Part shown: positions 1 to 9,798 of the stretch, piece by piece
Numbering within the stretch: position 1 is the first letter of the stretch
Layout of the letters: the number at the start of each line of letters is the position of its first letter
Assembly: GCA_936941515.1 (NCBI GenBank)
Contig: CAKZJI010000041.1
Span: forward strand, 1-13,266
DNA: 13,266 nt
Reading direction: 5' to 3'
From: an uncultured Propionibacteriaceae bacterium
Lineage (GTDB): Bacteria > Actinomycetota > Actinomycetes > Propionibacteriales > Propionibacteriaceae
Translations under genes and position numbers: made by a program
The notes under the pieces: model-generated
The model's database searches: none
What the model saw: the letters and a program-made list of their open reading frames with translations, nothing else
What the model was told of the DNA's origin: nothing

Positions 1-291
1 GCGCGGCTGCGCGCGACGATGGACGCGGCCGGCACCGACACCGTGGTCTTTTCGGCCGAGGACATCTCGCTGCCGATCTACCGCGATGCAGCGCGCGCGA
101 TGCGGGACTTCTTCGCGGAATGGACCGACAGCATCGACGTCGTGGCCTACGCCCGCAGCCCGAGGTCCTTCGCGGTCAGCGTGTTCCAGCAGCTGGTCAA
201 GGACGGGCTGCACCGGCTTCAGCCCGAGGAGCTCTGGCCCCATTACCGGGCCCGCTTCGAAATGCTGGACCAGGTCTTCGGCGCCGACCGG
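1..291 (+). pseudogene. Sulfotransferase-like protein, internal fragment
   Basis: The frame is open from base 1 with no start in the window; the ATG at 19 has no convincing ribosome binding site, so this is the middle or end of a longer gene. The roughly 97 residues contain VVFSAEDISLP, then VVAYARSPRSFAVSVFQQ, then YRARFEMLDQVFGADRV. This pattern (a 'see it in the sulfotransferase' SxED segment, an R-x-P-R-S/W segment and a downstream Y-R-x-x-F-x-x-L-x-x-V-F-G segment) resembles bacterial sulfotransferase-family proteins, which transfer sulfate from PAPS to sugars or other acceptors. The 5' PAPS loop would lie to the left. At about 285-300 the frame passes without interruption into a different family (UrtA-like), so the protein is not intact. 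The family call rests on pattern memory and is moderate. Confidence 0.45.
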
Positions 292-435
292 GTGACCTCC
301 GACCCGATGGAGTCGGCCTACGCCGCAGTCATGCTCTGGAAAGCGACTGTGGAGAAAGCTAATTCGTTCTCCGTTCCCGACATCCAGAACGCCGCAGGCG
401 GTGTGACGGTCGGCGTGCCCGAGGGGACCATCACC
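292..435 (+). pseudogene. UrtA-like urea ABC transporter binding protein, C-terminal fragment
   Basis: In the same frame as the sulfotransferase-like piece, about 47 residues read TSDPMESAYAAVMLWK, then VEKANSFSV, then GVTVGVPEGTIT. This matches the C-terminal region of UrtA-type periplasmic/lipoprotein binding proteins of urea/short-chain-amide ABC transporters, where the 'DPMEAAY...LWKxAVEKAxSFD' stretch precedes the 'APEGxVT' strand. The remainder of the gene, including its own C-terminus and the neighbouring urtB-E, is absent. The frame stays open to a TGA at 505-507, but residues after about 435 are only the antisense of the alcohol dehydrogenase gene. The length (about 145 bases) is far too short for a working protein of about 400 residues. 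It is a displaced fragment or a chimera segment. Confidence 0.5.
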
Positions 436-1142
436 CACACCACACGCGGTGACGGCAGCTTCTCGGCGAGCTCCTCCAGCGAGGCCTGGACGATCTCGCC
501 GGGCTGATGCTCAGCGGTCAGAGCCGCGATGCCACCATCGCCGACCACCAGCAGCCGACCGCCGTCGGCGATGTGGTCGCGCTCGACCCAGGCATAGGAG
601 CCTTCGACGGTGGCCCACGGCTCGATCAGCCCGACGGCCGCAGCCGACGGCCCGTCGGTGACATGGATCAGGAACTCCTCGCCCGACGGTGAGACCGCGC
701 AGCGCTCGTCGATCACGACGTACTCCTGCAGAGCCCCCTCGAAGTTGTAGCCGAACGCACCATTCGACTTCGGGGTGCGCAGATGCTTCCAGTCGGCCTG
801 CACCAAAACGCGGTCTCCCACCGCGAAGTGGGTGACCTTCTCCCCTGCCTTGACGATGCGTCCCACCGGCTCGTGGCCTGGCACCGTCGGCTGCGCACCA
901 GGCCGGTAGTCCGGGATCTCGGCGAGGGCCTCGGGCGCGATCCCCGCGATCACCTCGGCCTTGCGCGGGTGGGCGTCGAAGGCGTGCAGCAGCTTGGTGT
1001 CGCTGAAACAGATGCCGCAGGCCTCCACCTTCAGCAGCATCTGATGGGGACCCACCTCGTCGACAGGTTTGGCGGGGTTGAGCACGAACTCGTCAGCCCC
1101 GACGATCTGGATGGCGTGCTGAGTGGCGGGAATCTCGCCCAT
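318..1142 (-). pseudogene. Zinc-dependent alcohol dehydrogenase (sorbose-phosphate-reductase-like), 3'-truncated
   Basis: Medium-chain dehydrogenase with an N-terminal GroES-like domain. Visible catalytic zinc ligands are Cys42 in ACGICFSDTK, His90-Glu91 in PGHEPVGRIV, and the Glu174-Pro pair in GLIEPWATVEGSY. The four-Cys structural zinc lobe is missing, as in the sorbitol/sorbose-1-phosphate-reductase-like branch. The Rossmann domain starts at GGRLLVVGDGG (about 194-204) and the native sequence stops near residue 233 (about base 444); the last roughly 40 residues of the frame are antisense to the UrtA-like fragment. About half the nucleotide-binding domain is therefore lost, and the frame closes by chance at 318. 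The start is fixed by a strong AAGGAGGAG six bases before the ATG. It is the last visible gene of the minus-strand operon, 27 bases after the SDR gene, suggesting the two dehydrogenases act on one polyol or ketose. The exact substrate cannot be told. Confidence 0.75.
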
Positions 1143-1161
1143 GTTCTCCTCCTTGAAGTTT

Positions 1162-1173
1162 CTGACCGGTCAG
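1162..1173. repeat. 12-base perfect palindrome at the SDR stop codon
   Basis: CTGACCGGTCAG is its own reverse complement and covers the SDR stop codon, 19 bases before the dehydrogenase ATG. It could be chance in GC-rich DNA or a minor intercistronic processing or binding site; no U-tract follows, so it is not a terminator. Confidence 0.3.
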
Positions 1174-2177
1174 GCATTCAGCATGACCTGGCCGCCGGTG
1201 ACGGGAACGGCCTGGCCGGTCTCGTAGGCCTGTTCGACGATGTAGTAGATGGCGCGCAGCAGGTCGATGCCGGTGGTGCCGCGACGCATCGGGACCTTGG
1301 CCTCGTAGAACGCCTTGACGTCCTCGACGGTCTTCGCGCCGGGCACCTTGCCGGAGTTGAGGTATTGCACGAACAGTCCCTTGTCGGGATCGGACCACAG
1401 CGGGCCGTCGTAGAAGTTGCCGGGGCACACGGCGTTGACCTTGATGCCGTGCTCCACCAGCTCCAGTGCGAACGACTGCACCAGCCCAATGCCACCGAAC
1501 TTGCTGCCGGCGTAGGCACCATTCTTGTTGGACCCGACCAGGCCGGACTTGGAGTTGATCTGAATGATGTCGGTGAGCCAGCCGGGCGCGGTCGCGCTCT
1601 GGCGGGCCAGCAGGCCACCCAGGTGCTTGGTGACTAGGAAAAACGCGACGTAGTTGATGTCGGTCGAGAGCTTGAACGCTGCCAGGTCCTGCTGCAGGAC
1701 GGAACCGGCCCGCACGATCCCCGCGTTGGAGATCACCAAGTCCAGGCCGCCGGTAACACGCTCCACCTCCGCGGTCATGGCTGCGACGGAGTCCTCATCA
1801 CCGACGTTGACGGTGATGGGGTGGGTGCGATCGCGCCCCAGTTCGACGCACTTGGCTGCGGCACCGTCGCCGTTGAGGTCGGCGATGTAGACGAAGCAGC
1901 CCTGCTCCACCAAGCCCTTGGCGATCTCCGCACCAAAGCCCTGGGCACCACCCGTGACGAGGGCAACGCGGCCGCTGATCTCACGTTCCCCGCGCGCGGG
2001 GGCGGACACCTCGTAGTTCTCCTCCCCCATCCTCACGGCCACCGGCAGAGTGATGTCAGCAGGGACAGGGGTGGTCTTATCGAGGACGATGGTGGGCTCA
2101 GCGTCGCTGGGACGCACCAGGACGGGGCGCCGCAGCGCAGTGAGGAACAGGCCTCGGACCGTAGGTGCATTACTCAT
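1170..2177 (-). CDS. SDR-family dehydrogenase, sorbitol-6-phosphate 2-dehydrogenase-like, with N-terminal extension
   Basis: A 335-residue short-chain dehydrogenase. The Rossmann fold begins at residue 67 (RVALVTGGAQGFGAEIA, glycine-rich TGGxxGxG), followed by NAG at 151-153 and the catalytic triad Ser209 (QINSKSG), Tyr222 and Lys226 (YAGSK). The segments IIQINSKSG, AYAGSKFGGIGLVQS, the VPMRRG stretch and the C-terminal TGQAVPVTGGQVM closely follow SrlD/GutD, which oxidises sorbitol 6-phosphate to fructose 6-phosphate with NAD. Asp100 at the end of the second strand (YIAD) favours NAD over NADP. Residues 1-66 are additional to the usual roughly 260-residue enzyme, have no recognised domain and no signal peptide. 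The gene starts 17 bases after the PHP gene with only a weak AAAGTGA binding site. The true substrate may be a phosphorylated or free polyol; SrlD-like is a family call, not a proven activity. Confidence 0.85.
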   Translation of the reverse strand: MSNAPTVRGLFLTALRRPVLVRPSDAEPTIVLDKTTPVPADITLPVAVRMGEENYEVSAPARGEREISGRVALVTGGAQGFGAEIAKGLVEQGCFVYIADLNGDGAAAKCVELGRDRTHPITVNVGDEDSVAAMTAEVERVTGGLDLVISNAGIVRAGSVLQQDLAAFKLSTDINYVAFFLVTKHLGGLLARQSATAPGWLTDIIQINSKSGLVGSNKNGAYAGSKFGGIGLVQSFALELVEHGIKVNAVCPGNFYDGPLWSDPDKGLFVQYLNSGKVPGAKTVEDVKAFYEAKVPMRRGTTGIDLLRAIYYIVEQAYETGQAVPVTGGQVMLNA

Positions 2178-2194
2178 GATCAGTCACTTTCTGC

Positions 2195-3496
2195 TCAGGC
2201 CTTGGGAGCGGTGGCGGCGAGTCCGGCAGCGTCGGCCCCGTCGGCATAGGCCCGGCCGAGCGGCGCGAAATCGTGGATACGGTCAGCGAGCTGCTCCGGG
2301 GTGGGCCGACCCTCACCAAGCAGGTGCAGCGACGGGTCGACGGAGCTGAGTGCCTCGTGGGCGACGAGCGCCCAGGTGGCCTCGTTGAGTTCAGCGAACT
2401 CGGGACGGCGCAGCTCAGGGCAGGTGAACAACTGGCGGGGTTGGTTGATGTCGACGCCGGAGATCTCCAGCATCCCGTGTCTGACGGCCAGCTCGTGGAT
2501 GCGGCGCAGCTGCTCGGGGGTGTTGCGGGGCGGCATGTATGTGACGGCCCGCAGGCCCCGCTCGGTCATGGCGTCGAACAGCTCACCCAGGAACTCGTCC
2601 TCGAACTTCTCGGCCTTCTTGTCTCCCGTCGGTGAGGCCGACACATCCCCCAGGTAGGCGTAGGTGGCGATGGCTCCGACGGAGTCGGCGAAGGCGACGA
2701 CCTCCTCAGCGGTCGGGCATTCGGTGGTGGGCTGGATGTAGATCCGCTCCAGGTACTCGGACTTCAGCACACCCAGCAGGTCGTACATCAGGTGCGGGTT
2801 GTCCTCATCGGCCAGCACCGCTTCCAGGGCGGGCGGGATGGCAACACCCATCCCCCTCAGGCCTGTGACCAGTGTCTGGCCGCGGCCGAAGCCCGCGATC
2901 AGTGCGTCGGCCATCGCTGCCAGCAGGTGGCGCTCTGTGATGCCGCCGCCGGTCGCGTACTGGCTGCGCGCCATCATGTCGGATTCAGGGTCGAATGGGG
3001 CCAGACCCAAGCCGGTGAGGATGTCGTTGGCGGACTGCGCCATCGCCAGGGTGCGTTGCAGCCGGGCCTCGCGTTTCGGGGCGAGCCACTCAGCGGTGCG
3101 CTGCCGGGCGGGGGCTGGCACACCCTGCACGGTCATGTAGGCGATGCCCGCCGAGTCGGGGTTGTTGAGCTTCCGCGTCGCGAACGGACCTCCGGGGTCG
3201 AAGAAGGCCCGGCATTCGAAACCGGTCACGCTGCCCATTCCGAGGATGCGGGTGGCCTCGCTCATCTCGGCGGCCGCGGCGATGGAGTCATGGTCGACGG
3301 AGCCGACCACCCGCAGCCCCGCGCGCCGGGCGCCCAGCGCCGCCCCCGTCGGGGTGTAGGGGCTGAAGGAGTAGCAGGTGTGGATGTGGTTGTTGGACTC
3401 CGCCACCCACTGCGGGAAGGTCTCGCCGGCCGCGACGGTGCGCAGCGCGGCGAGGCGTTCAGCCGGGGTGATGCCCGGGTCGTTTGTCTGGTTCAT
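2195..3496 (-). CDS. PHP-domain protein, putative metal-dependent hydrolase/phosphoesterase
   Basis: A 433-residue protein related to the PHP (polymerase and histidinol phosphatase) superfamily. The N-terminal motif NNHIHTCYSFSPYTP gives His37 and His39, SVDHDS gives Asp68-His69-Asp70, and GFECRAFF gives Glu94, all at the expected places for PHP metal ligands. The later ligands are altered: the usual 'AHP' strand reads ATYAYLGDV (about 277-285) and the usual final D-x-H reads GVDINQPRQ (Asp349, Asn351). It may hold fewer metals or act as a different kind of hydrolase. The start at 3496 is preferred over an upstream in-frame ATG at 3529 because AAGGA lies just before it and because the upstream residues are low in conservation character. 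It sits 80 bases after the E1 gene and 17 before the SDR gene. A step between the dehydrogenases and the 2-oxoacid complex (phosphate removal, lactone or C-C hydrolysis) is inference. Confidence 0.8.
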   Translation of the reverse strand: MNQTNDPGITPAERLAALRTVAAGETFPQWVAESNNHIHTCYSFSPYTPTGAALGARRAGLRVVGSVDHDSIAAAAEMSEATRILGMGSVTGFECRAFFDPGGPFATRKLNNPDSAGIAYMTVQGVPAPARQRTAEWLAPKREARLQRTLAMAQSANDILTGLGLAPFDPESDMMARSQYATGGGITERHLLAAMADALIAGFGRGQTLVTGLRGMGVAIPPALEAVLADEDNPHLMYDLLGVLKSEYLERIYIQPTTECPTAEEVVAFADSVGAIATYAYLGDVSASPTGDKKAEKFEDEFLGELFDAMTERGLRAVTYMPPRNTPEQLRRIHELAVRHGMLEISGVDINQPRQLFTCPELRRPEFAELNEATWALVAHEALSSVDPSLHLLGEGRPTPEQLADRIHDFAPLGRAYADGADAAGLAATAPKA

Positions 3497-3576
3497 GTGG
3501 TTCCTTAGATCACTACGTCCCCGCCCCACCCCGCCGATCCAGCGGATACGGACCAGGCGAGGTGGGTGCGATGGAC

Positions 3577-6036
<2,460 letters not shown>

Positions 6037-6055
6037 GTGTTTCTCTCCTTATCGC

Positions 6056-7423
6056 TCAGGCCTTGGCAGCCCAGGCGGCCTCTCGGATCAGTTCGCTGAC
6101 GGTGGGATGGGGGAAGACCAGCTGACGCAGGTCGGTGAGGTTGAGTTCGGTTTCCAGGACGGCGGAGGCACCCCAGATCATCTCGGCGGCATAGCTGCCG
6201 ATCATGTGGATGCCCAGCACCTGCCGGGTGTCGGCGTCGAGGATCAGCTTGGCGAGGGCCGGGGCCTGGAGGCCGTTCTCCGCGACGAACCGGCCGGACA
6301 TGTAGCCGGGGACGGTGGCGGTGACGACTCGGTGTCCCTGCTTCTTCGCGGCGGCCTCCGTCAGTCCGATGCCCGCGCACTCAGGGGCGGTGTAGACGGC
6401 CCACGGGATGGTGTGCCAGCGCATCACCTCGCCGCGCCGGTGGGCCTTAGGGTCGATGATGTTGGCGGCGGCCACCTCCCCCATGCGGTAGGCGGCGTGC
6501 GCCAGCAGGCTGCGGCCGGTGACGTCGCCGATGGCCCAGACGTTCGGCAGGTTGGTGCGCATCCGGTCGTCGACGACCACGCCGCGGCCGGAGTACTCCA
6601 GCCCGGTCTGCTCGGCACCCCAGCCGTCGACGGCGGGTTTGCGGCCGACGGCCATCAGCACGTAGTCGGCCTCCACCGCCCCCTCGGCGCCATCGGCGGT
6701 GGTCCAGCTCACCTTGCCGCCGTCGATGGAGGTGACACGACAGCCGAGTGTGAAGGTGACGTCCTTCAGGGCTTTGCGAAGCTGCGCGGCCACGTCATCG
6801 TCGGCGAAGGGCACGATCTCGGGCAGCATCTCGATCACGGTGACCTCGGTGCCCAGCATGGAGTAGAGGCTGGCGAATTCCACACCGATCACCCCACCGC
6901 CGATCACTGCCAGGCGTTTCGGTACCTCGGGCAGTGACAGGGCCCCGGTGGAGTCGATGACCTTCGGGTTGCCGGCTGCTCCCGGGATGGGTGGCATGAC
7001 GGGCGCCGACCCGGTGGCCAGGATCACGTGCTCTGCGGTGTGGCTGGTGCCGTCGACGGTGACCCTGCCGGGGCCGTCGAAGGTGCCGTGTCCCTTGACG
7101 ACGGTGACCCCGGCCTTCTTCTCCGTGGCGCCGACGCCGCCGACGAGGGTGGATACCACCTTGTCCTTCCACTTCTGCAGCGCGGTCCAGTCGACGCTGA
7201 TGCCCTCCACCGTAATGCCGAACTGGGTGCCATGGCGGGCGTGGTCGTAGGTTTTGGCGGCTCCAAGGAGGGTCTTGGTGGGGATGCAGCCCACGTTCAG
7301 GCAGGTGCCTCCCAGGGCCTCGGCCTCCACGAGGAGCACCTTCTTGCCGGCGTGGCCGAGCCGTTCGGCGGCGATGTAGCCGCCTGGGCCGCCACCCAGC
7401 ACGATGACGTCGAAGTCGGTCAT
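6056..7423 (-). CDS. lpdA: Dihydrolipoamide dehydrogenase (E3)
   Basis: A 455-residue class I pyridine nucleotide-disulfide oxidoreductase, normal length for the family. It has the FAD dinucleotide motif VIVLGGGPGGYIAAE at the N-terminus, the redox disulfide Cys41/Cys46 in GGTCLNVGCIPTK, the NAD-binding motif VIGGGVIGVEFAS, a second FAD motif VWAIGDVTG, and the C-terminal His439-Pro and Glu444 pair in FPHPTVSELIRE, which acts as the active-site base across the dimer. It reoxidises dihydrolipoyl groups on E2 and reduces NAD. It lies between the E2 and E1 genes, 10 bases after E2, with GAGAGGAAAG as its binding site overlapping the E2 stop. Nothing in the sequence looks damaged. It most likely serves this operon's own complex, although E3 proteins are often shared between complexes. 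Confidence 0.95.
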   Translation of the reverse strand: MTDFDVIVLGGGPGGYIAAERLGHAGKKVLLVEAEALGGTCLNVGCIPTKTLLGAAKTYDHARHGTQFGITVEGISVDWTALQKWKDKVVSTLVGGVGATEKKAGVTVVKGHGTFDGPGRVTVDGTSHTAEHVILATGSAPVMPPIPGAAGNPKVIDSTGALSLPEVPKRLAVIGGGVIGVEFASLYSMLGTEVTVIEMLPEIVPFADDDVAAQLRKALKDVTFTLGCRVTSIDGGKVSWTTADGAEGAVEADYVLMAVGRKPAVDGWGAEQTGLEYSGRGVVVDDRMRTNLPNVWAIGDVTGRSLLAHAAYRMGEVAAANIIDPKAHRRGEVMRWHTIPWAVYTAPECAGIGLTEAAAKKQGHRVVTATVPGYMSGRFVAENGLQAPALAKLILDADTRQVLGIHMIGSYAAEMIWGASAVLETELNLTDLRQLVFPHPTVSELIREAAWAAKA

Positions 7424-7433
7424 GTCTTTCCTC

Positions 7434-8795
7434 TCAGCTCAGGACGGCGATCTCGATGTTCTCCAGGAAGGCCACCAGGTCCTTCAGGAACCGGGCCGCG
7501 TCGGCACCGTCGATGACCCGATGGTCGGCGGTCAGCGACAATCCGATGCGCTGCTCGGTGCGGACCTGGCCGTCCTCGTCGGTGTAGGCGCGCGGGAAGA
7601 TGGCGTCGACGCCGAGGATGGCGGTCTGCGGCACGTTGAGCAGCGGGGTGAAGCTCTCAATCCCGAAACCGCCCAGGTTGGAGACGGTGAAGGTGGCGCC
7701 GCTCAGCAAGTCGGGGTTGATGTTGCCGTCGATGGCCTGCGCAGCGAGGTCCTTGCTGATGGCCGAGAACTGGCCGAGGCTGAGCTGGGAGGCGTTCCGT
7801 ATGGTCGGCACGAGCAGACCGCGGGGGGTGTCGCAGGCGAAGCCCAGGTGGACGCGCTCGAAGGTGGTGAGCACGCCGTCACTCAGGTGGGCGTTGTGGT
7901 TGGGGTGCTTCGCGGCGATCCTGGCTGCTGCGAATCCGACGAGGTCGCCGATGGTCACCTTGTTCATGCCGAGCGCCGGGTCAGAGTTCTTCAGGCGTTT
8001 GCGCATGTCGAGCAGGCCCTGGGCCCGCGCGGTGGTGGTGTAGGTGAGCTGCGCGGAGCTGGCCAGGGAGTGCATCATCCGCTCGGAGATCACCTTGCGG
8101 ATGCCCTTCAGCGGGGTTTCGGTGTAGGGGCCGGGGAAACCGGAGTCCGCGGCGGCAGCTGGTGTCGACATCGGGGCCGAGGCCTCCTCCGCCGGGGAGG
8201 CGGGAGCAGTGAGGTCAGCCTGGCTGACGCGGCCGCCAAGGCCAGTGCCCTCTCCCACGACCGCTCCGGCCCGGGCCGCCGCCCTGGTGGTGGTCTCGGC
8301 GACAACGGCGACGTCGCGGGCGATCACGCGACCTCCGGGGCCGGTACCTGCGGGAACGGCCGCGATGTCAATGCCCTCGGTGACCGCCAGGTTCCGGGCG
8401 CGTGGGCTGGAGCCGCGCTCCCCTTGGGCAGGGGCGGCTGCCGCAATGGCGGCGGTAGCAGCGGTAGCTGCGGCGGCGGACTCTGAGGCGGCCTCGGGTT
8501 CCGGTTCGGCGGCCCCACCGAAGCCCACCTCAGCCAGCGCCGGTGCGGGGTCCTCGCCCGGTTCGCCCACCACGAGGAGGGGTTGCATGACGGGGACGTC
8601 GTCGCCCTCGTTCCACAGCAGCTTCAGCACGGTGCCGGATGCGGTGCTGGGCACCTCCATGGCTGCCTTGTCGGTCTCGACCTCGCAGAGGATGTCGTTG
8701 TCTGCGATGGTGTCGCCCTCTGTGACCGACCAGGACACGATGAGACAGGATTCAACGCTGTTCCCGAGGGCCGGCATGACGATGACGGTTGCCAT
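7434..8795 (-). CDS. Dihydrolipoamide acyltransferase (E2) of the 2-oxoacid dehydrogenase complex
   Basis: A 453-residue E2 protein. The lipoyl domain (1-78) has the lipoylated Lys43 in ETDKAAMEV. An Ala/Glu/Pro-rich linker (about 82-127) follows, then the peripheral-subunit-binding domain (about 129-163, SSPRARNLAV to GTGPGGRVIARDV), which holds E1 or E3. About 20 residues on, GEGTGLGGRVSQADL (181-195) repeats the second half of that domain, an apparent partial duplication. After a second linker comes the catalytic acyltransferase domain (about 225-453) with His425 and Asp429 in DHRVIDG and the family segment GGFGIESFTPLLNVPQ. It accepts the acyl group from E1 and transfers it to CoA. It starts 9 bases after the regulator stop codon, whose TAG is part of the TAGGAGA binding site, implying co-transcription and probable translational coupling. 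Acetyl versus larger acyl specificity cannot be read. Confidence 0.92.
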   Translation of the reverse strand: MATVIVMPALGNSVESCLIVSWSVTEGDTIADNDILCEVETDKAAMEVPSTASGTVLKLLWNEGDDVPVMQPLLVVGEPGEDPAPALAEVGFGGAAEPEPEAASESAAAATAATAAIAAAAPAQGERGSSPRARNLAVTEGIDIAAVPAGTGPGGRVIARDVAVVAETTTRAAARAGAVVGEGTGLGGRVSQADLTAPASPAEEASAPMSTPAAAADSGFPGPYTETPLKGIRKVISERMMHSLASSAQLTYTTTARAQGLLDMRKRLKNSDPALGMNKVTIGDLVGFAAARIAAKHPNHNAHLSDGVLTTFERVHLGFACDTPRGLLVPTIRNASQLSLGQFSAISKDLAAQAIDGNINPDLLSGATFTVSNLGGFGIESFTPLLNVPQTAILGVDAIFPRAYTDEDGQVRTEQRIGLSLTADHRVIDGADAARFLKDLVAFLENIEIAVLS

Positions 8796-8804
8796 TGGTT
8801 TCTC

Positions 8805-9557
8805 CTAGACGACGCGGACGTGGGTGTGTTCTTTGAGGGCCTCCACGGCGTCGTCGGGGAGACCGGAGTCGGTGATGATGCCGGTGATGGCTTTCAATGG
8901 CAGGAAGGAGACGAAACCCGCCTGCCCGAACTTGGAGGAGTCAGCGACAAGCCAGGTCTGCTCGGCGCGTTCGCTCATGAGGGTTGCAACCTGCGCCCCC
9001 TCGACAAAGCGCGTTGTCAGACCACGCTCTGGGGAGAAACCATCGGTGCCGAGGAAGGCAATGCGGGTGTTGAAGTCCGCGATGGCACGCTCGGCGAGGG
9101 GACCGACGAGAGACTCGGACTCGGGCCGGAAGACGCCGCCCGTGAGGATGATGTTCAGCGCCGGGTTGGCGCGGGCGTTGTTGAACACTAGGGCCGAGTT
9201 GGTGACGATCTGCACTCCGCGTCTGCCGGTCAGGTGACGGGCTATGAGTGCGGCGGTGGTGCCGGCCTCAATCATGACGGTGTCGTCGTCACCGACGAGT
9301 CCGGCAGCCGCCTGCGCGATCTTCTCCTTGGCCTCGACGTTGATCTGCTGACGTTGAAGGATGCCCTGCAGGGTGATGGGGCGTGCTCCGCCGCGGGTGC
9401 GCACCAGCATGCCCTGCTGCTCCAGAGACCGGAGGTGTCCGCGGATGGTGACCTCGGAGACCCCGAAGTCGTTGGCGAGACCGGCGACGCTCAGCTGGCC
9501 GTCGTCGGCCAGTTTCGCGAGGATCGCGCTCTCGCGTTCCGTGCGTTCCACCGCCAT
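8805..9557 (-). CDS. DeoR-family transcriptional regulator
   Basis: A 250-residue sugar-responsive regulator of the usual DeoR length. The N-terminal helix-turn-helix (about 20-45) reads LANDFGVSEVTIRGHLRSL, followed by the wing LVRTRGGARP. The usual recognition-helix 'RRDL' is RGHL here, so its operator may differ from the well-known ones. The C-terminal ligand-sensing domain shows IEAGTT (phosphosugar-binding-like), NSALVFNNA, LTGGVFRPES, AFLGTDGF and VADSSKFG. Such regulators normally repress sugar operons and release DNA when a phosphorylated sugar intermediate binds. It is the first gene of the minus-strand operon, directly followed by E2, so autoregulation of the whole unit is likely. 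The ATG at 9557 is supported by GGAAGG about nine bases upstream. The ligand is not known but a phosphorylated polyol or ketose would fit the SrlD-like enzyme in the operon. Confidence 0.93.
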   Translation of the reverse strand: MAVERTERESAILAKLADDGQLSVAGLANDFGVSEVTIRGHLRSLEQQGMLVRTRGGARPITLQGILQRQQINVEAKEKIAQAAAGLVGDDDTVMIEAGTTAALIARHLTGRRGVQIVTNSALVFNNARANPALNIILTGGVFRPESESLVGPLAERAIADFNTRIAFLGTDGFSPERGLTTRFVEGAQVATLMSERAEQTWLVADSSKFGQAGFVSFLPLKAITGIITDSGLPDDAVEALKEHTHVRVV

Positions 9558-9580
9558 CGCTGGGACCTTCCATGTTACTT

Positions 9581-9595
9581 ACGAAGTTCTTTCGT
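9581..9595. promoter_or_regulatory. Candidate operator: inverted repeat ACGAA-N5-TTCGT
   Basis: A perfect 5-base inverted repeat spaced by GTTCT lies 24-38 bases before the regulator ATG and just at the transcription start predicted from the promoter candidate at 9603-9630. The TTTCGTTTG flavour is seen in many DeoR-family operators. A role as the repressor's own site is inferred from position and family, not shown. Confidence 0.4.
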
Positions 9596-9602
9596 TTGAC
9601 CT

Positions 9603-9630
9603 ACGATACCGCACCGTTGCTGGGTATCAA
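9603..9630 (-). promoter_or_regulatory. Candidate sigma-70-type promoter of the DeoR-E2-E3-E1 operon
   Basis: On the minus strand TTGATA (9630-9625) and TATCGT (9608-9603) are separated by 16 bases, close to -35/-10 consensus spacing. They also form the arms of an inverted repeat GATACC-N12-GGTATC, so a regulator may bind over the promoter. The expected transcription start is near 9596 with a leader of about 40 bases. Confidence 0.45.
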
Positions 9631-9798
9631 GAGCGGGTCCGAAAGTTGATCGACGACGCTCCCCGCCCACCGTCCAGGCCAAGTCGCCACCCCTTGCCCC
9701 CGGCGGTCAGCTTCAGGTTGCCGGTCATCGCTGACATGTGCCCAACATCAGCTCGCTCATGCCCCGCAGCGCTCCAAGCCATGCACAGCCTAAAAAAA
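9631..9798. other. Non-coding stretch upstream of the operon promoter
   Basis: No supported gene is seen here. A minus-strand open frame of 70 codons (9627-9839) crosses it but begins inside the hairpin and has no binding site or recognisable protein. The stretch holds one imperfect hairpin, GCTGACATGT (9730-9739) with ACATCAGC (9745-9752), pairing over 8 bases with a two-base bulge and carrying the TGACAT motif found again at 9801, 9825 and 10551. Confidence 0.5.

Noticed and set aside
783..1637. Plus-strand open frame of 284 codons spanning the antisense of two dehydrogenase genes
   Set aside because: It crosses two real genes and their intergenic gap on the other strand, with shadow-like composition and no ribosome binding site.
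7404..8486. Plus-strand open frame of 360 codons antisense to E2
   Set aside because: The opposite strand carries an E2 with all catalytic motifs; the frame's Gly/Val/Asp/Glu bias is a mirror effect.
8390..8500. GC-rich Ala-coding repeats in the E2 linker as a tandem DNA repeat
   Set aside because: The sequence is an irregular Ala-rich linker usual for E2 proteins, with no fixed unit length.
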